NCBI GenBank assembly: GCA_946182865.1 | Contig: CAMHAV010000007.1 | Coordinates: forward strand, 1-39,936 | Length of the DNA: 39,936 bases | Direction: 5' to 3' | Origin: an uncultured Clostridia bacterium | GTDB taxonomy: Bacteria > Bacillota > Clostridia > Oscillospirales > Acutalibacteraceae | Shown here: positions 15,267 to 23,090 of the stretch, one piece after another | Layout: every line of letters begins with the position of its first letter | Numbering within the stretch: the stretch's first letter is position 1 | The notes under the pieces: model-generated | Told to the model about the DNA's origin: nothing | Seen by the model: the letters and a program-made list of their open reading frames with translations, nothing else | The model's database searches: none | Translations under genes and position numbers: made by a program

Positions 15267-16144
15267 TGGGGGATTTTGACAGCGCCAACGCCCAGAATAT
15301 CCAGTGGTACCCCGGCCATATGACCAAAACCCGCCGCCGCATGGAAGAAAGCATCAAGCTGGTGGACGGCGTGGTGGAGATCATCGACGCGCGCATTCCC
15401 CTGAGCAGCCGCAATCCTGAGATCGACACCATCACAGCGTACCGCCCGAGAATTGTGCTGCTCAACAAGGCGGACATCGCGGACAGTGCTGCCACTTCCC
15501 GTTGGATCAACTATTTTGCCGGACAAGGCGCGCGGGCGATTGCCTGCGACTGCAAGACAGGTAAGGGTTTGAATCACTTTGCGGACGAGGTGCGCAAGCT
15601 GCTGGCGGATAAGATCGCCGTCTGGGAGTCCAAGGGCATGGGCGGCCGCAGCATCAAGCTGATGGTGGTGGGCATTCCCAACGTGGGCAAGTCCTCTTTC
15701 ATCAACCGCATGGCCAAGGGCGGCAAGGCGAAAGTAGCCGACCGTCCCGGCGTGACGCGGGGCAATCAGTGGTTTACCATCGGCGGCGGCATCGAACTGC
15801 TGGATACGCCGGGGGTGCTGTGGCCGAAATTTGACGACATGGAGGTCGGACGCAAGCTGGCCTTTACAGGCGCCGTCAAGGATGCGGTGGTGGATATTGA
15901 AACGCTCTGCCTTGATCTGCTGGGCTACATGATCAAGCAGTACCCCGAGCGGCTTTGTGAGAGATATAAGCTCGACTCGGTGGAGGGAATGGAGCCGCTG
16001 GCCGTGATGGAACGGATTGCGAAAAAGCGCGGCATGATGATGCGCGGCGGCGAATACGATTACGAGCGCGTTTCCGTGATGATAATGGACGAATACCGAG
16101 CCGGCAGGCTGGGGAGAATCACGCTGGACGCACTTCCCGAATAG
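15266..16144 (+). CDS. rbgA: Ribosome biogenesis GTPase RbgA/YlqF
   Basis: Circularly permuted GTPase (292 aa) required for late 50S assembly. The permuted order is visible: G4 ..LLNKADIAD.. (about residue 70) precedes G1 ..GIPNVGKSSFINRM.. (about 138) and G3 ..LLDTPGVLWPKF.. The N-terminal ..IQWYPGHMTKTRRRM.. is diagnostic of YlqF. The gene starts in the lepB stop codon. Its own stop (GAATAG) is part of a 9-bp sequence duplicated at the other end of the following insertion-like element. Confidence 0.97.
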   Translation: MGDFDSANAQNIQWYPGHMTKTRRRMEESIKLVDGVVEIIDARIPLSSRNPEIDTITAYRPRIVLLNKADIADSAATSRWINYFAGQGARAIACDCKTGKGLNHFADEVRKLLADKIAVWESKGMGGRSIKLMVVGIPNVGKSSFINRMAKGGKAKVADRPGVTRGNQWFTIGGGIELLDTPGVLWPKFDDMEVGRKLAFTGAVKDAVVDIETLCLDLLGYMIKQYPERLCERYKLDSVEGMEPLAVMERIAKKRGMMMRGGEYDYERVSVMIMDEYRAGRLGRITLDALPE

Positions 16145-16147
16145 AAA
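16139..16147 (+). repeat. Left copy of 9-bp flanking duplication (GAATAGAAA)
   Basis: Identical to 16465-16473; it includes the last codon and stop of rbgA (gaa tag). Reads as a target-site duplication around the element. Confidence 0.7.
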
Positions 16148-16153
16148 TTATGA

Positions 16154-16168
16154 GCTGATTGTAAAAGT
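16154..16168 (+). repeat. Left terminal inverted repeat
   Basis: GCTGATTGTAAAAGT, exact reverse complement of 16448-16462; similarity continues weakly into TGAAAAA on both sides. Confidence 0.8.
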
Positions 16169-16447
16169 AAATGAAAAAAAAGAAAAGCGAAGCGCAATTA
16201 GCGAGCGAATGCGAGCGCGGGAGTCCAGGGGGAACTTGTTCCTCCTGGCAGGTCAAGGGCAGCGCCCTTGTGGGGGGTGGGGCAAAGCCCCACGAGTGAG
16301 GCGAAGCCGAACGAGCAAGACGCGCTCAGATTTGAGACAGGGTCAGGCGAATACAAAAATAGCTCAATAGTAAGATTTGCCTTGCTCCAAACGGAGAAAA
16401 AATCGCCCTTTTCCAATTGACCCTGCCCCGTATTTACGCCTTTTTCA

Positions 16448-16462
16448 ACTTTTACAATCAGC
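16448..16462 (-). repeat. Right terminal inverted repeat
   Basis: ACTTTTACAATCAGC, exact reverse complement of 16154-16168. Confidence 0.8.
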
Positions 16463-16464
16463 CA

Positions 16465-16473
16465 GAATAGAAA
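16465..16473 (+). repeat. Right copy of 9-bp flanking duplication (GAATAGAAA)
   Basis: Second copy of the sequence at 16139-16147, 2 nt outside the right inverted repeat. Confidence 0.7.
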
Positions 16474-16495
16474 CATATATGGGAGGCACGGAAAA

Positions 16496-17158
16496 ATGCG
16501 GAAAAAAAGTACCCAACCCCAAGAGCCTGTTGATTGGCTCCAATACGAAAATCAAGCCTATGAGGACGGTTATCGGATTGTGTGCGGCGTGGACGAAGCG
16601 GGGCGCGGCCCTTTGGCGGGGCCTGTATTTGCGGCGGCCGTCGTGCTGCGTCCGGGACAGCTCATCGAAGGGGCGAATGATTCCAAGAAGCTGAGCGAGA
16701 AAAAGCGCGAGGCGTTGTTTGATATCATTTGCGCCGAGGCGGTGGATTACTGCATTGCCTCGGTGGATGAAAAGACCATCGACGAGATCAATATTTTGCA
16801 GGCGACTTACCTTGCCATGGCCAAGGCGGTGGAGGGATTAAAGACCCCGCCGGAACTTTGCCTGATCGACGGCAACCGCGTGCCGCCGCAGATCGTGCCG
16901 CCCTGCCGCGCCATCGTCAAGGGCGACGCAAATTCCATGAGCATTGCCTGCGCGTCGATTCTCGCTAAGGTCAGCCGTGACCGCTTTTTATATGCGCTTG
17001 ACAAGCAGTATCCGCAATACCAATTTGCCAAGCACAAGGGCTACGGCACGCAGCTCCACATGGATATGCTGCGGCAATACGGCGCGTCACCCGTTCACCG
17101 CCGGAGTTTTCTCAAAAAAATCGAGGGGATTCCTCCCTATCAGGGGGATATGGCATGA
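16496..17158 (+). CDS. rnhB: Ribonuclease HII
   Basis: Endonuclease that cuts the RNA strand of RNA-DNA hybrids and removes misincorporated ribonucleotides (220 aa). The active-site motif CGVDEAGRGPLAGPV is present with D33 and E34; further family segments are ..GANDSKKLSEKKRE.., ..LIDGNRV.. and ..KGDANSMSIACASILAKVSRD.. with the third acidic residue. The ATG follows GGGAGG with ~8-nt spacing. It overlaps yraN by ATGA. The element upstream separates it from rbgA; rbgA-rnhB adjacency is the usual Firmicutes order. Confidence 0.97.
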   Translation: MRKKSTQPQEPVDWLQYENQAYEDGYRIVCGVDEAGRGPLAGPVFAAAVVLRPGQLIEGANDSKKLSEKKREALFDIICAEAVDYCIASVDEKTIDEINILQATYLAMAKAVEGLKTPPELCLIDGNRVPPQIVPPCRAIVKGDANSMSIACASILAKVSRDRFLYALDKQYPQYQFAKHKGYGTQLHMDMLRQYGASPVHRRSFLKKIEGIPPYQGDMA

Positions 17159-17556
17159 ATATCGGCCCGACCGGGACAGCGGGGGAGGACGCGGCGCTTG
17201 CGCGGTATATCGCGAAGGGCTATACACTGGTGGAGCGCAACTATCAGACGCGGTTCGGGGAAATTGACCTGATTTTGCGCAATGACAAATGTCTCGTGTT
17301 TGTCGAGGTCAAGACCCGCACCAAAGCCTCATGCATGAGCGGCGTGACGGCGATGACACGCGCTAAAAAACAAAAGATTTTCAAGTCGGCGCTGTTATAC
17401 CTGCAAACTGTCCGCTCTGATTTGCAGCCGCGTTTTGACATGGTGGAGATTCAGGGGCATTGGGCGGTTTTCGACGAAAAAGAAGAATTTGTATGCGACC
17501 ACATGACGACATATGAAAACGCCTTTGGTTCGGAGGTTTACGATGGATTTGTTTGA
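17155..17556 (+). CDS. yraN: UPF0102 / YraN family nuclease-fold protein
   Basis: Small (133 aa) protein of the UPF0102 family, which has a restriction-endonuclease-like fold and usually follows rnhB. The motif set is present: ..GEDAALARYIAKGYTLVERNYQTRFGEIDLILRNDKCLVFVEVKTR.., giving the E..D..ExK acidic triad pattern. Activity is not well defined in bacteria; a role in DNA processing is inferred from the fold and from its neighbour rnhB. The ATG overlaps the rnhB stop (ATGA). The next gene starts 14 nt before its end. Confidence 0.92.
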   Translation: MNIGPTGTAGEDAALARYIAKGYTLVERNYQTRFGEIDLILRNDKCLVFVEVKTRTKASCMSGVTAMTRAKKQKIFKSALLYLQTVRSDLQPRFDMVEIQGHWAVFDEKEEFVCDHMTTYENAFGSEVYDGFV

Positions 17557-18481
17557 TTTGCACTGCGACACTGCCTATGAATGCGCGTCACAGTTGGGCG
17601 GCGTCGATCTGATGAAAGGCGCGCACCATATTTCACTGTGTCGGGGAAAATATCTCCGCAACTGGCGGCAGATTTTTGCGGTCTTTATGCCGGATGAATA
17701 CCGCGGAGAAGCGGCGATTGCCCATTATGAGCGGGTGCGGGATTACATTTACCGACAGGCGAGGATGTTTCCGGAGGATTTCCGCATTGTGAAAAAAGGG
17801 CAGTCGATGGCGGAGCCTTTTGACGGCTGTTCCGCTGTTCTTTCGGTGGAAGGGGGCTCGGCTCTGGCGGGCTGCCTTGAGCGGGTGCAGTCGCTGTATG
17901 ACGACGGCGTGCGGCTCATCACCCTGACGTGGAATGACAGCAACGAATTAGGCGACGGCATTCGCGCCAAAGAGGGGAGAGGGCTGACGTCTTTCGGGCG
18001 CGCGGTGGTGAAAGAAATGAACCGCCTGCACATGGCGGTGGATGTGTCCCATCTCTCCGACGCGGGATTTTATGACGTGGCGGCCGTTTCCTCCGCTCCT
18101 TTCGTGGCGAGCCATTCCAATGCGCGCGCCCTTTGCGGCAACTTGCGCAACCTGACGGATGAAATGATTGACACGATTGCCCGACGCGGCGGCATGATTG
18201 GGCTGAATTTCTTTCGGGAATTCCTGCGCGACGACGGGGATGCCCATATGACCGACATTCTGCGGCACGCGGAATATATGCTGTCGCGCGGCTGCGAGGA
18301 TTGCCTGTGTCTGGGCAGCGATTTTGACGGCTGCGACATTGCGCTCGACATGACGGGCGTGGAGTCTATGGCGGATCTATATGAGGCGTTCCTGCGGCTG
18401 AATTATAACGAAGAACTGGTGCGCAAGATTTTTTCCGATAACGCGGCGCGTTATTTTACCAAATACATTTTTGAGGAATGA
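17543..18481 (+). CDS. Dipeptidase, peptidase M19 (membrane dipeptidase) family
   Basis: Zinc amidohydrolase-fold dipeptidase, 312 aa. Zinc-ligand motifs: FDLHCDTAYE at the N-terminus (HxD), bridging Glu in ..LSVEGGSALAG.., His in ..VASHSNARALCGNLRNLTD.., and ..LGSDFDGCD.. near the C-terminus. No signal peptide, so it is cytoplasmic, unlike the mammalian enzyme. The start ATG 17543 follows GGAGG (17531-17535); the ORF-track start ten residues earlier lies before this site. It overlaps yraN by 14 nt. The likely role is peptide turnover; the exact substrate is unknown. Confidence 0.9.
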   Translation: MDLFDLHCDTAYECASQLGGVDLMKGAHHISLCRGKYLRNWRQIFAVFMPDEYRGEAAIAHYERVRDYIYRQARMFPEDFRIVKKGQSMAEPFDGCSAVLSVEGGSALAGCLERVQSLYDDGVRLITLTWNDSNELGDGIRAKEGRGLTSFGRAVVKEMNRLHMAVDVSHLSDAGFYDVAAVSSAPFVASHSNARALCGNLRNLTDEMIDTIARRGGMIGLNFFREFLRDDGDAHMTDILRHAEYMLSRGCEDCLCLGSDFDGCDIALDMTGVESMADLYEAFLRLNYNEELVRKIFSDNAARYFTKYIFEE

Positions 18482-18486
18482 GAAAC

Positions 18487-19734
18487 ATGATTAACGGAAT
18501 TGAAGAAAAAGAATTTCAGCGTGTGGAGGGCGGCGTCTGCGCGGCGGCGGGCTTCCAAGCGAACGGACTCAACTGCGGTCTGAATAAGAACAAGGAGAAA
18601 AACGACCTGGGATTGGTGGTCAGCGACGTGCTTTGCAGCGCGGCGGCGGTCTACACCACCAACAAGGTCAAAGGCGCGCCCATATTGGTGACGAAGAAGC
18701 ACTTAGCGGCAACAGGCGGCAAGACGCGCGGCTTCATCGTCAACAGCAAGAATGCCAACACCTGCAACGCCGACGGCGAGGAAAAGGCGGAAAGAATGTG
18801 CGAACTGGCGGCCAAGGCGCTGGGCGTGAATCCCGAAGAAATCGTAGTGGCCTCTACGGGCGTGATCGGAGAGATTCTGCCCATCGAGCCGATTGCGGCA
18901 CATGTGGAGGAACTCGCGGCGGGACTTTCGCCGCAGGGCCATGCCAAAGCAGCCAACGCCATTATGACGACCGATACTGTGATGAAGGAAGTCGCGGTGG
19001 AATTCACCGTCGGCGGCAAGGTCTGCCGAATGGGCGGCATGGCGAAAGGCAGCGGCATGATTCACCCGAATATGGCGACGACGCTGAACTTTATCACCAC
19101 CGACGCGGCGGTTTCCTCCGAAATGCTGCAAAAGGCATTGCGTGACGTGGTGAAGGTTACCTACAACTGCCTGAGCGTGGACGGCGACACCTCCACCAAT
19201 GACACCGTGCTGCTCATGGCGAGCGGTCTGGCGGGCAATGACGAAATTGCCGCGGAGGGTGAGGATTACGACAATTTCAAATCCGCGCTGTATTTCGTGA
19301 TGATGCACATGACCCGTATGCTGGCTAAGGACGGCGAGGGCGCGACCAAGCTGATCGAATGCACCTGCGGCGGCGCGCCTGATCTTGAAACCGCCATTAT
19401 TGTGGCAAAGAGCGTGATCCGTTCGCCGCTGCTCAAGTGTGCCGTGTTCGGTGAGGACGCGAACTGGGGCAGAATCCTCTGCGCCATCGGTTATGCCGAG
19501 GCGGATTTTGACATCGACAAGGTGGACGTGGACATTTCCTCCACGGGCGGCTGCGTGGCGGTCTGCCGTAACGGTGCGGGCGTGGCGTTTTCCGAGGAGG
19601 AAGCCAAGGCGGTGCTGTCCGCCGACGAAATCGGCATTGCCATAGACCTCCACCAAGGCGATGTTTCCGCCAAGGCATGGGGCTGCGATCTGACCTACGA
19701 TTATGTCAAGATCAACGGCGACTACAGAACATAA
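18487..19734 (+). CDS. argJ: Bifunctional ornithine acetyltransferase / N-acetylglutamate synthase
   Basis: Arginine biosynthesis enzyme of the cyclic acetyl pathway: transfers acetyl from N-acetylornithine to glutamate. Self-cleaving Ntn-type protein; the cleavage site is ..KGSGMIHPNMATTL.., where the conserved Thr after NMA becomes the new N-terminal nucleophile (canonical MATML reads MATTL). Also ..IVNSKNANTCNADGEEKA.. and ..ASTGVIGEILPI.., both family hallmarks. The length (415 aa) is full. ATG 18487 has GAGG 10 nt upstream; ATG 18478, overlapping the dipeptidase stop, is the alternative. No other arg genes lie nearby, unusual because argJ normally sits with argC/argB. Confidence 0.95.
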   Translation: MINGIEEKEFQRVEGGVCAAAGFQANGLNCGLNKNKEKNDLGLVVSDVLCSAAAVYTTNKVKGAPILVTKKHLAATGGKTRGFIVNSKNANTCNADGEEKAERMCELAAKALGVNPEEIVVASTGVIGEILPIEPIAAHVEELAAGLSPQGHAKAANAIMTTDTVMKEVAVEFTVGGKVCRMGGMAKGSGMIHPNMATTLNFITTDAAVSSEMLQKALRDVVKVTYNCLSVDGDTSTNDTVLLMASGLAGNDEIAAEGEDYDNFKSALYFVMMHMTRMLAKDGEGATKLIECTCGGAPDLETAIIVAKSVIRSPLLKCAVFGEDANWGRILCAIGYAEADFDIDKVDVDISSTGGCVAVCRNGAGVAFSEEEAKAVLSADEIGIAIDLHQGDVSAKAWGCDLTYDYVKINGDYRT

Positions 19735-19759
19735 TGGTTTCTATTTTTGGACAATAACG

Positions 19760-19803
19760 AAAAGGCGCTTGCCCGCATTGGTTTTGCGGACAGCGCCTTT
19801 TTT
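19760..19803. terminator. Bidirectional terminator between argJ and the recA group
   Basis: AAAAGGCGCT (19760-19769) pairs with AGCGCCTTTT (19792-19801) with T-runs on both strands; it serves argJ (+) and the gene ending at 19807 (-). Confidence 0.82.
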
Positions 19804-19806
19804 CAA

Positions 19807-20265
19807 TCAGTATTCTTTCCAATAATTCTTTGTCGCGACTTGCAGCGTATCCACTACATCGCAGTTATATGCCCGACCGTTTTCATCCGTGAGGGTTTCG
19901 CTGCGGAATGTCATACCGAACCCCAGCGCGTCGCTGGTAAATCCCCCGGAATCAAATTCCATATCGGGATCCAGCTCGTGAAATTTCATAAAGAGTTCGT
20001 AACAGCTCCACTCGCTGAGAGGCTCACCGTCCAGTGTCAGCGCGTCGTTTTCCGAATTGGTGAAGCAAATGAAATTCACCTTTTGCGCTTTGTCGTAGGA
20101 AACGATGAAATTCTCCGAAATATCCTCATGAATCGTGTAGTCGCGACCGTAGGGCTGGAAGTTGTTAGGTTCATATTCCCCCAGCAATGCCTCGGCTTCT
20201 TCGCACGGCATGCCCAATTGAATGGGGCCAATGCCTTGTCCTATGACCACGTCATATGTTTTCAT
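19807..20265 (-). CDS. Hypothetical protein with BamE/SmpA-like N-terminal motif
   Basis: 152-aa cytoplasmic protein without signal peptide. The start ..IGQGIGPIQLGMPCEEAEALLGEYEP.. resembles the 'G-I-G-x-I-x-L-G-M-x-x-E-E-V-x-x-L-L-G' helix-strand unit found in BamE/BLIP-type proteins and in many unannotated Firmicutes proteins; the rest is unrecognised. Its ATG overlaps the recX stop (ATGA), so it is expressed with recX and recA. No function can be assigned; a DNA repair role would be guilt by association only. Confidence 0.7.
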   Translation of the reverse strand: MKTYDVVIGQGIGPIQLGMPCEEAEALLGEYEPNNFQPYGRDYTIHEDISENFIVSYDKAQKVNFICFTNSENDALTLDGEPLSEWSCYELFMKFHELDPDMEFDSGGFTSDALGFGMTFRSETLTDENGRAYNCDVVDTLQVATKNYWKEY

Positions 20266-20885
20266 TCGTATTCATCCTCCAGACGGTCGGTGTATTCCCG
20301 CAGCGCGTCCCGAATATCACCGTAGCTGTAGCCGTAGCGGGTGAGGGAGGCAATGGTGCGGTTGATGCCCTTGGGGTCACCCAGGTCACGCGCAAATTTT
20401 CCCTCCAGCAGCTCCAGAATTTCCGCTGTTTCGTCCAGCTCAAACCCTTCGAGCGATTCCTCCGCAGTGCCGCGGTCAATGCCCTTGAGTGAAAGCTCCT
20501 GCAGGATTCTCCGCCTGCCGTAGTGCTTCTGCTGCACCAGATGCCGTATCATGTTTTCGGCGTAGCGCGCGTCGTTGATCGCGCCGATTTCTTCCATATA
20601 GTCCACGGCGGCGCAGGCGGACGGTTCGTCGAAATCCTTGCGCAGCCGTTTTTCCAGATCGCGGCGCGAGTAGTCGCGGAATTCCAACAGGTAGAGCGCC
20701 TTGGATTTTGCGCGGCGCAGCTGCGACTGCGTGAGCAGCTCGCGCAGCGCTTCCACAGAATAATCCCGCATGGGTTGCAGCTTCATTTCCTCCGCCATGT
20801 CGCAATCCACCGACAGGATCAGCTCGCCGTCTGCGTACAGCCCCACCAGATGTCCCTTTTGCCGCCGTATTTCCGTAATCAGCAT
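20262..20885 (-). CDS. recX: Regulatory protein RecX
   Basis: Modulator that inhibits or restrains RecA filaments (207 aa). The RecX three-helix repeats are visible: ..KSKALYLLEFRDYSRRDLEKRLRKD.., ..AVDYMEEIGAINDARYAENMIRHLVQQKHYGRRRILQELSLKGID.. and a last repeat ..RTIASLTRYGYSYGDIRDALREY. It lies 16 nt after recA on the same strand, the classical recA-recX order. The ATG at 20885 has only a poor ribosome binding site, consistent with low expression from the recA transcript. Followed by an overlapping small gene. Confidence 0.92.
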   Translation of the reverse strand: MLITEIRRQKGHLVGLYADGELILSVDCDMAEEMKLQPMRDYSVEALRELLTQSQLRRAKSKALYLLEFRDYSRRDLEKRLRKDFDEPSACAAVDYMEEIGAINDARYAENMIRHLVQQKHYGRRRILQELSLKGIDRGTAEESLEGFELDETAEILELLEGKFARDLGDPKGINRTIASLTRYGYSYGDIRDALREYTDRLEDEYE

Positions 20886-20901
20886 GTTACTTCTTTGCCG
20901 C

Positions 20902-22086
20902 TTAGTCTACCGAGATGTCGATGTTCTTCTTGGGCTTGGAGGACTGCACCTCGTCCAGAAATTCGTCGGGAATGGGCATATCGTCCAGATCAAGGGACAT
21001 CTCATCGGCGTCGGCGCTTCCAGCCGCTTTGCTTTCGGTGCTCTCTGCATCGTCCGCTCCGTCTTTCTTGGCGGCTTTGGCCGGCTTCTTCTTGGAGATC
21101 AGTTTGTCGGCGTTGGCTCTCACATGCGCCTCGATTTCCTCCGCAACCTCCGGATGATCAATAAAGTAATTCTTGGCGTTGTCGCGGCCCTGTCCCAGAC
21201 GGGTCTCGCCGTAGGAGAACCACGCGCCGCCTTTCTTCACGATGCCCAGTTCCACCGCCAGATCGAGCAGCTCGCCGTTGTGGCTGATGCCTTCGCCGTA
21301 CATGATGTCAAATTCCGTTGTGCGGAAAGGAGGAGCGATTTTGTTCTTGACCACCTTGGCCTTGGTGCGGTTGCCGATGACTTCCGATCCGGATTTGAGC
21401 GGTTCGCCCTTGCGGATCTCGATACGCACCGAGCTGTAGAATTTCAGCGCGCGGCCGCCGGGGGTGACTTCGGGGTTGCCGTACACCACGCCGACCTTTT
21501 CACGGAGCTGGTTGATGAAGATGGCGAGGCAGTTGGATTTGCCGATCACGCTGGTGAGCTTGCGGAGTGCCTGGCTCATGAGTCTGGCCTGCATGCCGAC
21601 AAAGGTGCTGCCCATGTCGCCTTCCACTTCCGCGCGGGGTACCAATGCCGCCACCGAGTCGATGACGATGATGTCAATTGCGCCCGAACGCACCAGTTCT
21701 TCGGTGATTTCCAGCGCCTGTTCGCCGTTGTCCGGCTGAGAAACCAGCAGGTTGTCGATGTCAACGCCGAGCGCCGCGGCATACACCGGGTCGAGTGCGT
21801 GTTCTACGTCGATAAAGGCCGCCACACCGCCGTTTTTCTGTGCCTGCGCGATGCAGTGCAGGGCGAGTGTTGTCTTACCGGAGGATTCGGGGCCGTACAT
21901 TTCCACGATTCTGCCGCGGGGCAGACCGCCGATGCCCAGCGCGAGGTCGAGTCCCAGCGAGCCGGTGGAGATGGCCTCCACATTGAGAGCGGAGTTTTGT
22001 CCGAGTTTCATGACCGCGCCCTTGCCGAATTGCTTTTCTATATTGGCGAGTGCTGTTTCCAGTGCCTTTTTCTTATCTACTGCCAT
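20902..22086 (-). CDS. recA: Recombinase RecA
   Basis: Strand-exchange recombinase and SOS coprotease, 394 aa from ATG 22086 ([21 protein letters not shown]). Walker [14 protein letters not shown], ..[15 protein letters not shown].. (Walker B), DNA-binding loop ..[19 protein letters not shown].. and ..[27 protein letters not shown].. are all canonical. After the normal core the C-terminus extends by ~50 residues that are first Lys/Ala-rich ([11 protein letters not shown]) and then acidic. The 35 extra ORF-track residues are rejected because they cover the promoter. It has its own promoter but is also in line with prmC upstream. Confidence 0.98.
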   Translation of the reverse strand: MAVDKKKALETALANIEKQFGKGAVMKLGQNSALNVEAISTGSLGLDLALGIGGLPRGRIVEMYGPESSGKTTLALHCIAQAQKNGGVAAFIDVEHALDPVYAAALGVDIDNLLVSQPDNGEQALEITEELVRSGAIDIIVIDSVAALVPRAEVEGDMGSTFVGMQARLMSQALRKLTSVIGKSNCLAIFINQLREKVGVVYGNPEVTPGGRALKFYSSVRIEIRKGEPLKSGSEVIGNRTKAKVVKNKIAPPFRTTEFDIMYGEGISHNGELLDLAVELGIVKKGGAWFSYGETRLGQGRDNAKNYFIDHPEVAEEIEAHVRANADKLISKKKPAKAAKKDGADDAESTESKAAGSADADEMSLDLDDMPIPDEFLDEVQSSKPKKNIDISVD

Positions 22087-22119
22087 TTGAATCATTCCTT
22101 TTCCGTTTGTTGTGGGTCT

Positions 22120-22148
22120 ATTATAGTTCATTTCTGCGAAATATGCAA
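22120..22148 (-). promoter_or_regulatory. Promoter of recA
   Basis: On the minus strand TTGCAT (22143-22148), 17-bp spacer, TATAAT (22120-22125), 34 bp before the recA ATG. I see no GAAC-N4-GTTC LexA box around it. Confidence 0.8.
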
Positions 22149-22151
22149 GTG

Positions 22152-23090
22152 CTAAATTGGCGTTTTTGCAACACAAGTCCCGAAAATGCACCTGCTTATG
22201 CCGGAGAAGTCCTTTCTCTCGTGAATGTGACCTATCCCATATTGCTTCATGACTGCGATCACCCCTTCGCGGATGTCGTAGCCGATCTCAAAGGCCAGCG
22301 TTCCGCCGGGCAGAAGCAGTTTTGTCCATCGGGCGCAGATGGCGCGGTAGAAATCCAGTCCGTCCGTGCCGCCGTTAAGCGCCATGATCGGTTCCTGACG
22401 AACTTCCCATTGCAACCCCGCTATGTCCGACGTGGGAATATAGGGAGGGTTGGAGACAATGGCGTGAAAGGTGCCGCTCAGGAGCGGCTGTTCCAGGACA
22501 TTGCCGACCTCGCAGGACACCCGATCACCGCCGTATGCCTTGATGTTGCGCCGCAGATAGGGCAGCGCATCCTCCGACAGCTCCACGCAGGTGACTTTCG
22601 CGTCGGGAATGCGGCGTGCCAGTGCCAGACCCACGGCGCCGGTTCCCGCGCAGAGGTCGAGAATGCGCGGAGACGGCACGTCCATGAGCGCCTCCTGCGC
22701 TGCTTCCACCAGTGCCAGTGTGTCCTCACGGGGAACCAGCACGCCCTTCCCGACATACAGCGGCATGCCGTCAAATTCCCACTGCCCCAGAAGGTATTGC
22801 AGCGGTTCATGCAGGCGGCGGCGGATGAGTGTTTCGTAGGCTTCCTGCTGCGTGGGGGAGACGGTTTGCTCCCCGCGGATGGCGAGTTCCGCGCGGCTGC
22901 GGATGCCGAACACGGGAGAAAGGAGGCAAAGGGCATCAAAGGCAGGACTGTCGAGTCCTGCCTTTGACAAAATCTGTCTGCCTTGGTTGTAGGCTTGTTT
23001 GACGGTGATATCGGTGATATCGGTGATATCGGTGATATCGGTGATATCGGTGATATCGGTGATGTCAGTGACATCGGTGATTGGGTTCAT
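22152..23090 (-). CDS. prmC: Peptide chain release factor N5-glutamine methyltransferase, with DIT-repeat N-terminus
   Basis: Methylates the GGQ glutamine of release factors RF1/RF2. The SAM-binding motif ..[21 protein letters not shown].. and the catalytic NPPY in ..[14 protein letters not shown].. are clear; the N-terminal helical substrate domain carries ..[22 protein letters not shown] 23090 overlaps the DUF1385 stop (TGATG), implying coupling, so the 20 extra ORF-track residues are rejected. Oddity: residues 6-29 are Asp-Val-Thr followed by seven Asp-Ile-Thr triplets encoded by a 9-bp tandem repeat, placed before the usual first helix ([12 protein letters not shown]). The partner prfA is not in the window. 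Confidence 0.93.
   Translation of the reverse strand: MNPITDVTDITDITDITDITDITDITDITVKQAYNQGRQILSKAGLDSPAFDALCLLSPVFGIRSRAELAIRGEQTVSPTQQEAYETLIRRRLHEPLQYLLGQWEFDGMPLYVGKGVLVPREDTLALVEAAQEALMDVPSPRILDLCAGTGAVGLALARRIPDAKVTCVELSEDALPYLRRNIKAYGGDRVSCEVGNVLEQPLLSGTFHAIVSNPPYIPTSDIAGLQWEVRQEPIMALNGGTDGLDFYRAICARWTKLLLPGGTLAFEIGYDIREGVIAVMKQYGIGHIHERKDFSGISRCIFGTCVAKTPI
23004..23075 (-). repeat. 9-bp tandem repeat at the 5' end of prmC
   Basis: Six exact GGTGATATC units (23004-23057) plus two diverged units (GGTGATGTC, AGTGACATC). Read on the coding strand each is Asp-Ile-Thr (one Asp-Val-Thr). Any change in unit number keeps the frame. Confidence 0.95.

Larger units (their letters stand above)
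16148..16464. mobile_element. MITE-like non-coding element between rbgA and rnhB
   Basis: A 317-bp non-coding insert with 15-bp inverted repeats near its ends, GCTGATTGTAAAAGT (16154-16168) and its exact complement at 16448-16462, flanked by a 9-bp direct repeat GAATAGAAA. The interior holds several GC-rich hairpins: CCAGGGGGAAC/GTTCCTCCTGG, CAAGGGC-AGC-GCCCTTG and GGGGC-AAA-GCCCC. There is no transposase; the 92-codon ORF on the minus strand has no recognisable domain. Excising the element with one copy of the duplication would restore a ~25-nt rbgA-rnhB gap with the rnhB ribosome binding site intact. The inverted repeats begin 6 and 2 nt inside the proposed ends, so the exact borders are uncertain. 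Such GC-hairpin blocks recall interspersed repeats of gut Clostridia, but this is from memory. Confidence 0.68.

Noticed and set aside
16198-16476. 92-aa minus-strand ORF inside the rbgA-rnhB element
   Set aside because: Spans the hairpin-rich repeat; no ribosome binding site or domain. ORFs through such repeats recur as spurious gene calls.
22087-22148. LexA operator at recA
   Set aside because: No GAAC-N4-GTTC palindrome is present around the promoter.
20770-22155. 461-aa ORF on the plus strand opposite recA
   Set aside because: Lies antisense to an unambiguous recA; composition is that of a GC-rich mirror frame, without ribosome binding site or known domain.
23004-23075. CRISPR array
   Set aside because: The repeat unit is 9 bp, there are no spacers, and it is in frame inside prmC.
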